A program made the position numbers and the translations under genes. From positions 1-64,000 of the forward strand of contig NZ_JANPLK010000017.1 of assembly GCF_031426495.1 (NCBI RefSeq): DNA of 64,000 bases, written 5' to 3'. The stretch is from Gemmatimonas sp. (lineage in GTDB: Bacteria > Gemmatimonadota > Gemmatimonadetes > Gemmatimonadales > Gemmatimonadaceae). Shown here one piece after another: positions 1 to 8,436 of the stretch; the first letter of the stretch is position 1; each line of letters starts with the position of its first letter. The notes beneath the pieces were generated by a model, which saw nothing but the letters and a program-made list of their open reading frames with translations, was not told where the DNA came from and did no database searches.

Positions 1-986
1 CCCCTGGTGGGGGCGCTCCCGCGCCGCACAAACCCCGCCCCCCGGCGCCCCCCCACGCGGCCCCCCGCCCCGCGGGCCGCGCGGCGCTGGGCCCCGCCCA
101 CGGCGGGAAAGGCGTCGACCGTATGCGAGCCCGGATGCGGAGTGAATCCGTTGCGCACGGGAGCGCCGGGCAGGGCGCCCAACGCATCGAGCAACTGCGT
201 AGCCGAATGGTATCGCTGCTCGGGTTGCTTGGCGAGCAAGCGGAGAATGACCGCTTCGAACTCCGGGCTCAGTTCCGGCGCGAACGTACGCGGCGGTGCC
301 GGCGCCGTTTCGATGTGGTGCTTGGCGACGGCGTACCAATCATCACCCTCGAAAGGCAGGTGTCCTGTGGCGGCGCGATACAGCGTGACGCCGAGGGCGT
401 AGAGATCACTGCGACCGTCGATTTCCTGGCCACGCGCCTGTTCCGGACTGAAATAATGAGGCGTGCCCATTACCTGGTTCGTCGCGCTCAGCGAGGCGGC
501 ACCGGCGAGCGCCCGGGCGAGGCCGAAATCGGCGACGACGGCTTCTCCCTCTGAGCCAAGCAAAATATTGTCGGGCTTGATATCGCGGTGGATGACGCCG
601 CCGGCATGCGCGATCGAGAGCGCGGCGGCGACATCAGTTCCGATGCGGAGACACTCGGCTTCCGGCAACCGGCCAGCCAGCGCGAGTCGGCGTCCGAGGG
701 TAAGCGGGTGGAGATCCATGGCCACGAACACCACGCCGTCGACCTGCCCGACGTCGCGAACCGTGACGATATTGCGGTGGCGGAGACGGGCGGCCGTGGC
801 CGCTTCTCGACGAAAACGGGTTTCAGCAACGTCTTGTCCCGAAAATTCCGGACGCAGAATTTTGAGGGCGACCGGGATCTCCAGATCCTGGTCTATCGCC
901 TCGTATACCCACGAAAAGGCCCCCGAGCCGAGCAGTCGGGTGACCTGATATTTGCTGATTATTTGCCCCAAATAGCGGTCAGGCAC
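1..986 (-). CDS. Serine/threonine protein kinase, Hanks type (3' end cut by window edge)
   Basis: Phosphorylates proteins on Ser/Thr. I read it by translating the minus strand from a GTG at 986, which has an AAAGGA ribosome site about 8 bases upstream. The kinase domain begins near residue 11: Gly-rich loop LGSGAFSWV, the VALK lysine, the catalytic loop HRDIKPDN, DFG in VADFGLA, and the activation segment GTPHYFSPEQ. The domain finishes around residue 265. The frame stays open to base 1, so the C-terminal part (in this family often a membrane segment and sensor domain) is missing. The last ~35 visible residues are Gly/Ala/Arg-rich and come from a near-pure G/C stretch that may be poor sequence. 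It diverges from rpsO. Substrate and signal are unknown. Confidence 0.88.
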   Translation of the reverse strand, partial: MPDRYLGQIISKYQVTRLLGSGAFSWVYEAIDQDLEIPVALKILRPEFSGQDVAETRFRREAATAARLRHRNIVTVRDVGQVDGVVFVAMDLHPLTLGRRLALAGRLPEAECLRIGTDVAAALSIAHAGGVIHRDIKPDNILLGSEGEAVVADFGLARALAGAASLSATNQVMGTPHYFSPEQARGQEIDGRSDLYALGVTLYRAATGHLPFEGDDWYAVAKHHIETAPAPPRTFAPELSPEFEAVILRLLAKQPEQRYHSATQLLDALGALPGAPVRNGFTPHPGSHTVDAFPAVGGAQRRAARGAGGRVGGRRGAGFVRRGSAPTR

Positions 987-996
987 GTCGAGGTCC

Positions 997-1025
997 TTTA
1001 CAGGCGGGGCAAGGTGGACTAAGCT
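997..1025 (+). promoter_or_regulatory. Candidate sigma70-type promoter of rpsO-pnp
   Basis: TTTACA (997-1002) lies 17 bases before TAAGCT (1020-1025), placing a start near 1032 and about 60 bases ahead of the rpsO ATG. The -35 matches consensus well and the -10 poorly. It was found by eye only. Confidence 0.35.
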
Positions 1026-1059
1026 TTTGTGCTTCCTACTATTGCGCGCACAAAAGGCT
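1022..1059. repeat. Inverted repeat upstream of rpsO (operator or leader hairpin)
   Basis: CTTTTGTGC at 1024-1032 is exactly reverse-complementary to GCACAAAAG at 1048-1056, with 15 bases between. Two further pairs form around a one-base bulge (AG at 1022-1023 with CT at 1058-1059). It sits between the divergent kinase and rpsO genes. rpsO leaders often carry S15-binding autoregulatory structures, but if the promoter at 997-1025 is right the left arm would not be fully transcribed, and a protein operator is then more likely. Confidence 0.45.
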
Positions 1060-1090
1060 GCGCACGACACGCGCTGAGAATATTACGACG

Positions 1091-1351
1091 ATGGCGTTCG
1101 ATAAGGCACTCACGATCGACAAGTACCGGTCCCACGATGTGGACACCGGATCGACCCGGGTTCAGGTTGCCATCCTCACGGATCGCATCAACTACCTCAC
1201 GGGACACTTTCGTACGCACGCGAAGGACCATCATGGTCGCCGCGGGCTACTCAAGATGGTGGGCAAGCGTCGCCGCCTGCTCGACTATCTGAAGCGTACG
1301 GACGTGCAGCAGTATCGCACGCTCGTGCAGGACCTTGGTCTCCGATACTAA
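1091..1351 (+). CDS. rpsO: 30S ribosomal protein S15
   Basis: S15 binds 16S rRNA in the central domain early in assembly of the small subunit. The 86-aa product is close to the usual 89. It shows the family pattern of a short helix, then a TGSTRVQVA segment, then HxKDHHxRRGLLKMVGKRR, and a C-terminal YLKRTD...YRTLVQDLGLR helix. It starts with ATG. The rpsO-pnp order seen here is very widely conserved, and the two are probably co-transcribed across the 78-base gap. Confidence 0.97.
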   Translation: MAFDKALTIDKYRSHDVDTGSTRVQVAILTDRINYLTGHFRTHAKDHHGRRGLLKMVGKRRRLLDYLKRTDVQQYRTLVQDLGLRY

Positions 1352-1429
1352 GTCGGACCACGCCATGTCGTCGCGCGGGGGCAGTCATGCCTCCCGCGCG
1401 ATTTGCGTTCTCATGAGGCTATTCAGCAG

Positions 1430-3625
1430 ATGATGCATCGAATCGAGCGGACGTTCGCCGGTCGCCCCCTGGTCATCGAGACCGGTCGGATGGCGAAGCA
1501 GGCGGCGGGTTCCGCGATCGTACAATTCGGCGAGACGATGGTTCTCGCCGCCGTTACCGTGAGCGAGAACCAGAGTCCGCTCCCCTTCTTCCCCTTGACG
1601 GTTGAGTACAAGGAGAAGACCTACGCCGCCGGCAAGATCCCGGGCGGATTCATCAAGCGCGAAGGGCGTCCCCACGATCACGAGATCCTGGCGTGCCGCA
1701 TCATCGACCGCTCGATCCGCCCGCTGTTCCCGGAAGGCTTCAAGAATGAAGTGCAGGTCTTCGTCTACGTCATCTCCGCCGACCAGGAGAACGACGCCGA
1801 CGTGCTGGCGCTGCTCGCCACGTCGTTTGCGCTGAACGCCTCGAAGATCCCGTTCATGGGTCCGATCGGCGGCGTGCGCGTGGGTCGCGTGCAGGGACAT
1901 TGGGTGCTCAATCCGACGTTCCAGCAACTGGCCTTCTCCGACATGGAGCTGATCGTCGCCGGTTCGCAGGACTCCATCGTGATGGTCGAAGGCGGCGCGC
2001 TCGAAGTGTCGGAATCCGACGTGCTCGAGTCGCTGCGCCTCTCGCATGATGGCATCCGCGAGCTGATCGCGATGCAGAACGAACTGCTGGCTAAGGTGCA
2101 GGTGCCGAAGATGGCGTGGACGAAGACGGAGTCACCCGATGCCGTCATCACCCGCACGAAGGCGCATGCGTCGGGTCGCGTTCGCGAAGCGCTGAATCAG
2201 AAGGACAAGCACACGCGCATCGAAGCGATCGAGAAGGTCAAGAAGGAAGCCGCCGCCGAACTGCTCCTCGAGTTCCCCGACAACGCGAAGGACATTCACA
2301 ATGTCCTCGGCGATGTCGAGTACAACGAACTGCGTGCGCAGGTGCTGAGCACCAATCTGCGCGTCGACGGCCGCAAGCCCGACGAAGTGCGTGGCATCAG
2401 CATCGACAACAGCGTGCTGCCTCGTGCCCACGGCTCGTCGCTCTTCACGCGTGGCCAGACGCAGGCGCTCGTCGCCGCGACACTTGGCACCGCGAAAGAT
2501 GCGCAGCGTCTCGATACGATCAACGAAGCGGGCGAGACCACGCGCTCCTTCATGCTGCACTACAACTTCCCGCCGTTCTCGACCGGTGAAGTGCGTCCGA
2601 TGCGTGGCACCAGCCGCCGCGAAATCGGCCATGGCAACCTGGCCGAACGCGCCCTGCAAGGCGTGCTGCCCGACTTCGCCAACTTCCCGTACACGATCCG
2701 TATCGTGTCGGAAGTGCTCGAGTCGAATGGCTCGTCCTCGATGGCCTCGGTCTGCGGCGGCTCGCTCGCCCTGTTCGATGCCGGCGTGCCCATGAAGGCC
2801 GCCGTCGCCGGTGTGGCGATGGGTCTCATCAAGGAAGGCGATAAGTACGCGATCCTGACCGACATCCTCGGCACCGAAGATCATCTCGGCGACATGGATT
2901 TCAAGGTCGCCGGTACCAAGGACGGCATCACGTCGATCCAGATGGACATCAAGATCGAGGGGCTCGACCTCAAGATCATGGAAGAGGCGCTGCTGCAGGC
3001 CAAGGAAGGCCGCCTGCACATCCTCGCCGAGATGGACAAGGCGCTTGCCGCGCCGCGTGGTGATCTCTCGAAGTACGCGCCGCGGATCGTGACGGTGCAG
3101 ATCCCGGTCGATAAGATCGGCGAGCTCATTGGACCGAAGGGCAAGAATATCCGTGGCATTCAGGAAGAGACGGGTGCCGAGCTCACGGTCGACGACGATG
3201 GTACGGTGACGATTGCCGCCGTCGGTGCCGAATCGATGGAGCGCGCGCGCAAGATGGTGGAAGGCATGACCGCCGAGGCGGTGGTGGGCGAGACGTACGA
3301 GGGCACGGTCAAGACCGTGACGGCGTTCGGCGCGTTCATCGAAATCATGCCGGGCACCGAAGCGCTCCTGCACGTCTCCGAGATGAAGTGGGAACGCGTG
3401 GAGAAGCCGGAAGACGTGGTCAAGAAGGGCGATCGCGTCACGGTCAAGCTGGTCGATCGCGACGAGCGTGGACGTCTCCGTTTGTCCATGAAGGCGCTCC
3501 TCCCGCGCCCCGAAGGCATGCCGGAAGAGACGCCGGGCGAACGCCCGCCGCGTCGTGAAGACAGCGGTGATCGCGGCGGACGCAGCGGCGGACGGAGTGG
3601 TGGTGGCGGTCGCGATCGGCGCTAA
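1430..3625 (+). CDS. pnp: Polyribonucleotide nucleotidyltransferase (PNPase)
   Basis: Degrades RNA 3' to 5' by phosphorolysis and is a degradosome component. The 731-aa product has two RNase PH folds with an alpha-helical spacer, then a KH domain (IGELIGPKGKNIRGIQ, positions ~3115-3165) and an S1 domain (GTVKTVTAFGAFIEI, ~3300-3490). The tail is rich in Arg, Gly and Asp. The frame is open back to a TTG at 1403, but the ATG pair at 1430/1433, with GAGG at 1414-1417, fits the family start better. The 3' end overlaps the next gene in another frame. Confidence 0.96.
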   Translation: MMHRIERTFAGRPLVIETGRMAKQAAGSAIVQFGETMVLAAVTVSENQSPLPFFPLTVEYKEKTYAAGKIPGGFIKREGRPHDHEILACRIIDRSIRPLFPEGFKNEVQVFVYVISADQENDADVLALLATSFALNASKIPFMGPIGGVRVGRVQGHWVLNPTFQQLAFSDMELIVAGSQDSIVMVEGGALEVSESDVLESLRLSHDGIRELIAMQNELLAKVQVPKMAWTKTESPDAVITRTKAHASGRVREALNQKDKHTRIEAIEKVKKEAAAELLLEFPDNAKDIHNVLGDVEYNELRAQVLSTNLRVDGRKPDEVRGISIDNSVLPRAHGSSLFTRGQTQALVAATLGTAKDAQRLDTINEAGETTRSFMLHYNFPPFSTGEVRPMRGTSRREIGHGNLAERALQGVLPDFANFPYTIRIVSEVLESNGSSSMASVCGGSLALFDAGVPMKAAVAGVAMGLIKEGDKYAILTDILGTEDHLGDMDFKVAGTKDGITSIQMDIKIEGLDLKIMEEALLQAKEGRLHILAEMDKALAAPRGDLSKYAPRIVTVQIPVDKIGELIGPKGKNIRGIQEETGAELTVDDDGTVTIAAVGAESMERARKMVEGMTAEAVVGETYEGTVKTVTAFGAFIEIMPGTEALLHVSEMKWERVEKPEDVVKKGDRVTVKLVDRDERGRLRLSMKALLPRPEGMPEETPGERPPRREDSGDRGGRSGGRSGGGGRDRR

Positions 3626-4889
3626 TACGTCGGGCGCGCAGGCGCCCACGTTGCACCGCACGGATCTGCCCAATGGACTGACCGTGCTCTCGGAATCCGT
3701 TCCGGGAGCGCGGTCGGTTGCTTTCGGGGCATGGGTCCGCGCCGCAACGCTGCATGAACGTCCCGAACAGATGGGCGTATCGCATCTGCTCGAACACATG
3801 GTGTTCAAGGGCACGCGCACGCGCAGTGCCCAGCAGATCGCACTCGCGCTCGAAACCTTGGGTGGTTCGCTCGATGCGTACACCGAGCGTGAACACACGT
3901 CGTATCAGGCCCGCGTGCTCGATGAACATCTTCCGGAGGCCGCTTCGGTCATCGGGGAGCTGATCTTCGAGCCGTTGTTGCGTCAGGCCGATCTGGCCCT
4001 CGAGCGTAAGGTGATTCTCGAGGAGATCAGCATGGTCGACGACACGCCGGACGACATCATCTTCGACGTGCACAATCGTGCGGTCTGGGGTGATCACCCG
4101 CATGGCTTCCCGATTCTCGGGACCCGTGCCACGGTGAAGGCGCTGTCGGTGGCCGATCTGCACGATCTGCACGAGCGTGCGTACCATCCCGGCCGTCTCG
4201 TGGTCGCGGCGTCGGGCCGCGTGGAGCACGACCAACTCCTCGAGGTACTGCAGGGCACGGGGTGGAGCACACGGGAACGCGGTGACATGACGCCGTTTCC
4301 GCTCGATCCAGTCGAGGCAGCCGGCCCTCACGCCGAGCATGTGTCGCGCAAGGATATTGCGCAGACGCACATCGTGCTTGGTGGGCAGGGCATCGCCTTT
4401 GGTGACCACCGTCGGTACGCGTTCGCGCTGCTCGATATGCTCATCGGCGGCGGCATGAGCTCGCGCCTCTTTCAAAAGGTGCGCGAAGAATTGGGGCTCG
4501 CCTACAGTGTGCAAACGTTCAGCAGCTCGTACGCCGACACCGGCGCGCACGGTGTGTACCTCGCCAGCGCGCCGGAGACGGCGCAGGAAGCGCTGGATGC
4601 CGTCCGTGATGTGCTGCGCGACGTCGCCGTGAACGGTCTGTCTGAGGATGATCTCGCGGCCGGCAAGCGTCAACTGCGCGGACAGCTCGTAATGTCCATG
4701 GAGGGCGTGTCGTCGCGCATGTATCGGGCGGCGCTTACCGCGTTATACGGAGAACCGTACCGCAGCATCGACGAGCTGAAGGCGCTCGTCGATGCCATCG
4801 ACCTGGAACTGGTGCGTGACGTCGCGCGCGAGTTCTTCGATCCCGATCGACAGATTCTCGTCAGCCTCGGCCCCAAGGCCGTTCGCTGA
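3597..4889 (+). CDS. M16 family zinc metallopeptidase (pitrilysin-like)
   Basis: A zinc peptidase of the processing-peptidase type. Counting from the chosen start, the inverted zinc motif HLLEH is at residues 63-67 and the third ligand Glu is near 143 in ILEEISMVDD, the canonical spacing of about 76. A second, inactive M16 half follows with the usual GMSSRLF...REELGLAYS segment. At 430 aa it has the standard single-chain length. Its place directly after pnp is the common pnp/M16 arrangement. The start is uncertain: GTG codons lie at 3555, 3597, 3600 and 3603, and a TTG at 3651 would give a start right before HRTDLPNGL. It overlaps the pnp tail. Confidence 0.92.
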   Translation: MVVAVAIGANTSGAQAPTLHRTDLPNGLTVLSESVPGARSVAFGAWVRAATLHERPEQMGVSHLLEHMVFKGTRTRSAQQIALALETLGGSLDAYTEREHTSYQARVLDEHLPEAASVIGELIFEPLLRQADLALERKVILEEISMVDDTPDDIIFDVHNRAVWGDHPHGFPILGTRATVKALSVADLHDLHERAYHPGRLVVAASGRVEHDQLLEVLQGTGWSTRERGDMTPFPLDPVEAAGPHAEHVSRKDIAQTHIVLGGQGIAFGDHRRYAFALLDMLIGGGMSSRLFQKVREELGLAYSVQTFSSSYADTGAHGVYLASAPETAQEALDAVRDVLRDVAVNGLSEDDLAAGKRQLRGQLVMSMEGVSSRMYRAALTALYGEPYRSIDELKALVDAIDLELVRDVAREFFDPDRQILVSLGPKAVR

Positions 4890-4917
4890 CGCCTCACCTT
4901 TACCGGAAATCGCGACT

Positions 4918-6033
4918 ATGCGCATCGGTGTACCCAAAGAGATCAAGACCAACGAAAATCGGGTGGCTCTCGTCCCGGCCGGCGTTGAAGCGCTGACGGC
5001 GTCTGGCCATCAGGTATTCATCGAATCGGGCGCCGGCATCGGCAGCGGCTTCGACGACGACACCTATCGCGCCGTTGGCGCCGAGATCGTTCCCGACGCT
5101 GCGACGGCGTGGGGCAATGCGGAACTGCTGCTGAAGGTGAAGGAGCCGATCGAGCAGGAGTGGGGTTTCCTTCGTCGCGATCTGACCCTGTTCACGTACT
5201 TCCACTTCGCGGCCGACGAAAAGCTTACCAACGCGCATTTGGCCAGCGGTGCGACCTGCATCGCGTATGAGACGGTCGAACTGCCGAACCGGGATCTGCC
5301 GCTGCTGATCCCGATGTCGGAAGTGGCCGGTCGAATGGCGGTGCAGGAAGGAGCGAAGTACCTGGAGAAGCTGTACGGAGGGCGTGGCGTGCTGTTGGGT
5401 GGCGTTCCGGGCGTGGCGCCGGCCAAAGTCGTGATTCTGGGCGGCGGCATCGTGGGTGTGAATGCGGCCAAGATGGCGGCCGGGCTCGGTGCCAAGGTCG
5501 TGGTACTCGACTTGTCGCTCGAACGTCTCCGTTACCTCTCGGACGTGATGCCGGCCAACGTGCAGCTGGTGCACTCCAACCGTCACAATATTCTCGAGCA
5601 GATCAGCACCTGTGATCTGGTCATCGGTGGCGTGTTGATTCCCGGAGCGAAGGCGCCCAAGCTCGTGCGTCGCGAGGATCTGGCTCGCATGCGTCCAGGC
5701 GCGGTCATTGTCGACGTGGCTGTCGACCAGGGCGGCTGTGTCGAGACCATCCACCCGACCACGCACGAGAACCCGACCTACACGGTGGATGGAATCATTC
5801 ACTACGGGGTAGCGAACATGCCGGGCGCGGTGCCGCGCACGTCGACGCTGGCCCTGACGAATGCCACGCTCCCCTACACGCTGTTGCTCGCCAACAAGGG
5901 CTGGAAGAAGGCGCTCCGCGAGAATGGTGCCCTCCTCAAGGGGCTCAACATGACCGACGGCAAGCTCACGTATCAGGGTGTGTCCGATGCCTTTGGCATG
6001 GAGTTCACGGACCCGGCGACGTTCGTCGCCTGA
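4918..6033 (+). CDS. ald: Alanine dehydrogenase
   Basis: NAD-dependent interconversion of L-alanine with pyruvate and ammonia. The 371-aa product starts MRIGVPKEIKTNENRVAL, the family signature. It has the substrate-binding lysine segment LLKVKEP, the HFAADEKL histidine region, and the Rossmann motif VILGGGIVGVNAAKMA. The ATG at 4918 lies 28 bases after the peptidase stop, so the two may share a transcript. A strong hairpin follows the stop. Confidence 0.96.
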   Translation: MRIGVPKEIKTNENRVALVPAGVEALTASGHQVFIESGAGIGSGFDDDTYRAVGAEIVPDAATAWGNAELLLKVKEPIEQEWGFLRRDLTLFTYFHFAADEKLTNAHLASGATCIAYETVELPNRDLPLLIPMSEVAGRMAVQEGAKYLEKLYGGRGVLLGGVPGVAPAKVVILGGGIVGVNAAKMAAGLGAKVVVLDLSLERLRYLSDVMPANVQLVHSNRHNILEQISTCDLVIGGVLIPGAKAPKLVRREDLARMRPGAVIVDVAVDQGGCVETIHPTTHENPTYTVDGIIHYGVANMPGAVPRTSTLALTNATLPYTLLLANKGWKKALRENGALLKGLNMTDGKLTYQGVSDAFGMEFTDPATFVA

Positions 6034-6053
6034 GGCGGCCCGTCGGACCAGCA

Positions 6054-6092
6054 GAGGCCACCGGGACCAGCGTCCGGTGGCCTCTCGTCGTT
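6054..6092 (+). terminator. Rho-independent-like terminator after ald
   Basis: GAGGCCACCGG (6054-6064) pairs perfectly with CCGGTGGCCTC (6074-6084) around a 9-base loop, followed by TCGTCGTTTCC. The 11-bp stem is strong and the T-run short. It separates ald from the mre operon. Confidence 0.7.
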
Positions 6093-6140
6093 TCCATCCC
6101 GGATCGCGTAACGTGTGCTAGGTCACGCTGCCGCAACAGC

Positions 6141-6169
6141 TTGTAACTGCTCTGGCCGACACGTACCTT
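6141..6169 (+). promoter_or_regulatory. Candidate promoter of the mre operon
   Basis: TTGTAA (6141-6146), a 17-base spacer, then TACCTT (6164-6169), placing a start near 6176 and about 57 bases before the mreB ATG. The rest of the 199-base gap 6034-6232 holds only this and the ald terminator as far as I can see. Confidence 0.4.
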
Positions 6170-6232
6170 ACCGATCACTGCTGCCGCAGCATGCCCTTTC
6201 CCGGCGCTCCGCGCCGTCGAGCACATACCTGG

Positions 6233-7270
6233 ATGTTCTGGCCCTTTAATAAGTCCAACTCGTTCTTCCCGGCGAATGCCATCGCAGTCGATCTCGGCAC
6301 CGCCAACACCCTGATTTACGTGAAGGGCGAGGGGATCGTGCTGAACGAGCCCTCCGTCGTCGCGCTCGATCGCGAGACGAAGAAGCTCAAGGGCGTCGGT
6401 CTGGAAGCGAAGCGCATGCTTGGTCGCACGCCCGACGGCATCATGGCCGTCCGGCCGATGAAGGACGGCGTCATCGCCGACTTCGACGTGACCGAGAAGA
6501 TGCTGCGCTATTTCCTCACGCTCGTGATCGACAAGCACGTGTTCAAGGTGAAGCCACGCGTGATCGTCTGTGTGCCGTCCGGCATTACCGAAGTGGAGAA
6601 GCGCGCGGTGCGCGACTCGGCGCTGGGTGCGGGCGCGAAGGAAGTTTTCATGGTTACGGAACCGATGGCTGCGGCCATCGGTGTTGGACTGCCCGTAGAA
6701 TCACCGACCGGCAACATGGTGATCGACATCGGCGGGGGCACGACGGAAATCGCCGTGATCGCGCTGTCCGGCATCGTGAGCGACACGTCGATTCGCACCG
6801 GTGGTGACGAGCTCGATATCAGCATCGTGCAGTTCATGCGCAAGAATTACAACCTGCTGATCGGCGAGCCTACCGCCGAGCAGATCAAGATTCAGATTGG
6901 TTCGGCGTATCCCGTCGGTGACGAACGCGAGATGGAAGTGAAGGGTCGCGACCTGGTGTCGGGTATTCCGAAAACGGTGCGTGTACACTCGAGCGAAATT
7001 CGCGAAGCGATTCAGGAACCGATTCAACAAATCGTCGACGCCGTGCGTCGCGCGCTGGAGATCACGCCGCCCGAACTCGCGTCGGACATCGTCGATCGCG
7101 GTATCGTGATGACCGGTGGCGGTGCGCTGATTCGCGGGCTCGATGTGCTGCTCAGTCAGGAAACGGGCTTGCCGATTCACGTCGACGAAGATCCGCTGAC
7201 GTGTGTGGTACGCGGTACTGGCAAGATCCTCGATGACGAGGAGAAGTACTGGTCCGTCCTCACGACCTGA
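6233..7270 (+). CDS. mreB: Rod shape-determining protein MreB
   Basis: Actin-like filament protein that directs lateral wall synthesis at the inner membrane. The 345-aa product from ATG 6233 begins with the amphipathic MFWPFNK membrane-binding segment. It then has phosphate-1 DLGTANTLIY, phosphate-2 VIDIGGGTTEIAVI and the adenosine motif MTGGGALIRGLD. An upstream in-frame ATG at 6191 would add an unlikely Arg-rich leader. First gene of mreB-mreC-mreD-mrdA-rodA. Confidence 0.97.
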   Translation: MFWPFNKSNSFFPANAIAVDLGTANTLIYVKGEGIVLNEPSVVALDRETKKLKGVGLEAKRMLGRTPDGIMAVRPMKDGVIADFDVTEKMLRYFLTLVIDKHVFKVKPRVIVCVPSGITEVEKRAVRDSALGAGAKEVFMVTEPMAAAIGVGLPVESPTGNMVIDIGGGTTEIAVIALSGIVSDTSIRTGGDELDISIVQFMRKNYNLLIGEPTAEQIKIQIGSAYPVGDEREMEVKGRDLVSGIPKTVRVHSSEIREAIQEPIQQIVDAVRRALEITPPELASDIVDRGIVMTGGGALIRGLDVLLSQETGLPIHVDEDPLTCVVRGTGKILDDEEKYWSVLTT

Positions 7271-7277
7271 TCGCGCG

Positions 7278-8423
7278 GTGGCCCGAAGCGTCCGATCCGA
7301 TGGGCGACTCGACACCGGCTTCGCGCTGGTGTGTGTCGTGTTGGCTGTCTTGGCGCTGATCCTTCCGCGTCGCACGCGTGAAGGATTCGCCGCTACGCTG
7401 CGCACGACGGTGCTGTCGCCGCTCGTTGCGCTAGAAGGGCGTGCGTCATCGGTACGGGCGGCGATCGTCGCGCGCAACGACGTGTTGGTCACGCGCGGAC
7501 AGGTGGCCACGCAGGCGTTGCAGGTACAGGCCGTGGCCGATGAGAACCTGACGCTGCGCAAGTTGCTCGGCCTCTCGGCGCGCTTGCAGGATGGATTCGT
7601 GCCGGCCGAGTTGCTGCCGCCGCGCGGCGCTGGCGATGAATTCACCATCGCGCTGGCCACCGGATCCGATGCCGGTGTGCAGCCGTTCCTTCCCGTCGTG
7701 ACGGCGGATGGACTCGTCGGCATGGTGCAGAGTGTGGATCGCGCCACGAGCTTCGCGATCACGTGGGCGCATCCCGACTTTCGCGTGAGCGCGATGAGCG
7801 TGGACGAAGGTGCATTCGGTATCGTGCAGCCGCATCTCGGCGCCGGCGCCGAGCGCTGGTTGCTCGAGATGCGTGGTGTGCCGTTTCGCGCGAAGCTCGA
7901 ACCGGGCACGTTGATCGTGAGTTCGGGGTTGGGTGCGACGTATCCGCGCGGCATTCCCGTGGGCACGGTGCTCGGCGAGCTCTCCACGCCCGAAAAGTGG
8001 GCGCGCACGTATCTCGTGAAGCCGTCGGTGCTGCCGGAAGCGATCGGTCCGGTACTCGTGCTCTTGTCGTCGCGGGCACAACGCGGCGTGAACGGCGTGT
8101 GGACCACCGTGAACGCGGCCGACAGTGCGGCGCGCGCGGTGGCGGCTGCTGGTGACTCGCTGGCCAGAGCGGCGGCGCTCGACGAGCTGGCGGCGCGACG
8201 TGCCGCGCTCGACGCGGCCGCCGATACGCTCACTGATTCGACGCTGGCATTTGTGGCGAGCACTCGGGGCACGGTGGCGGACAGCGTGCGCGCGGACAGT
8301 CTGCGCATGCGCGTGCGCGCAGACAGCCTTGCTCGAGCGCGCGCGCGACCAGACACTACAAAGCCCCGTGTGGTGGCGCCGCCTCCGGCACCCCGCGCTG
8401 GCCCTCCACCGGCGGGTCGGTGA
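7278..8423 (+). CDS. mreC: Rod shape-determining protein MreC with long C-terminal tail
   Basis: Bitopic membrane protein linking MreB to PBP2 and RodA in the periplasm. From GTG 7278 the product is 381 aa: a short Arg-rich cytoplasmic start, a membrane helix at about residues 16-34 (GFALVCVVLAVLALIL), a coiled-coil stretch, and the MreC beta-barrel core to about residue 270. After the core come about 110 extra residues, Ala/Arg/Asp-rich with repeated VRADSL units and a Pro-rich end. The start is 7 bases after the mreB stop. Confidence 0.92.
   Translation: MARSVRSDGRLDTGFALVCVVLAVLALILPRRTREGFAATLRTTVLSPLVALEGRASSVRAAIVARNDVLVTRGQVATQALQVQAVADENLTLRKLLGLSARLQDGFVPAELLPPRGAGDEFTIALATGSDAGVQPFLPVVTADGLVGMVQSVDRATSFAITWAHPDFRVSAMSVDEGAFGIVQPHLGAGAERWLLEMRGVPFRAKLEPGTLIVSSGLGATYPRGIPVGTVLGELSTPEKWARTYLVKPSVLPEAIGPVLVLLSSRAQRGVNGVWTTVNAADSAARAVAAAGDSLARAAALDELAARRAALDAAADTLTDSTLAFVASTRGTVADSVRADSLRMRVRADSLARARARPDTTKPRVVAPPPAPRAGPPPAGR
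8286..8339 (+). repeat. 27-base tandem repeat in the mreC tail
   Basis: GTGCGCGCGGACAGTCTG at 8286 recurs as GTGCGCGCAGACAGCCTT at 8313, a period of 27 bases encoding VRADSL plus three or four more Arg/Ala/Met residues. It is a short in-frame coding repeat. Confidence 0.6.
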
Positions 8424-8436
8424 TGGGGCTGGCGAC

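Noticed and set aside
8125..8436. N-terminal extension of mreD within the mreC tail
   Set aside because: The added sequence is Arg-rich and out of frame with the mreC repeat; a normal MreD begins at 8437 with a good ribosome site.
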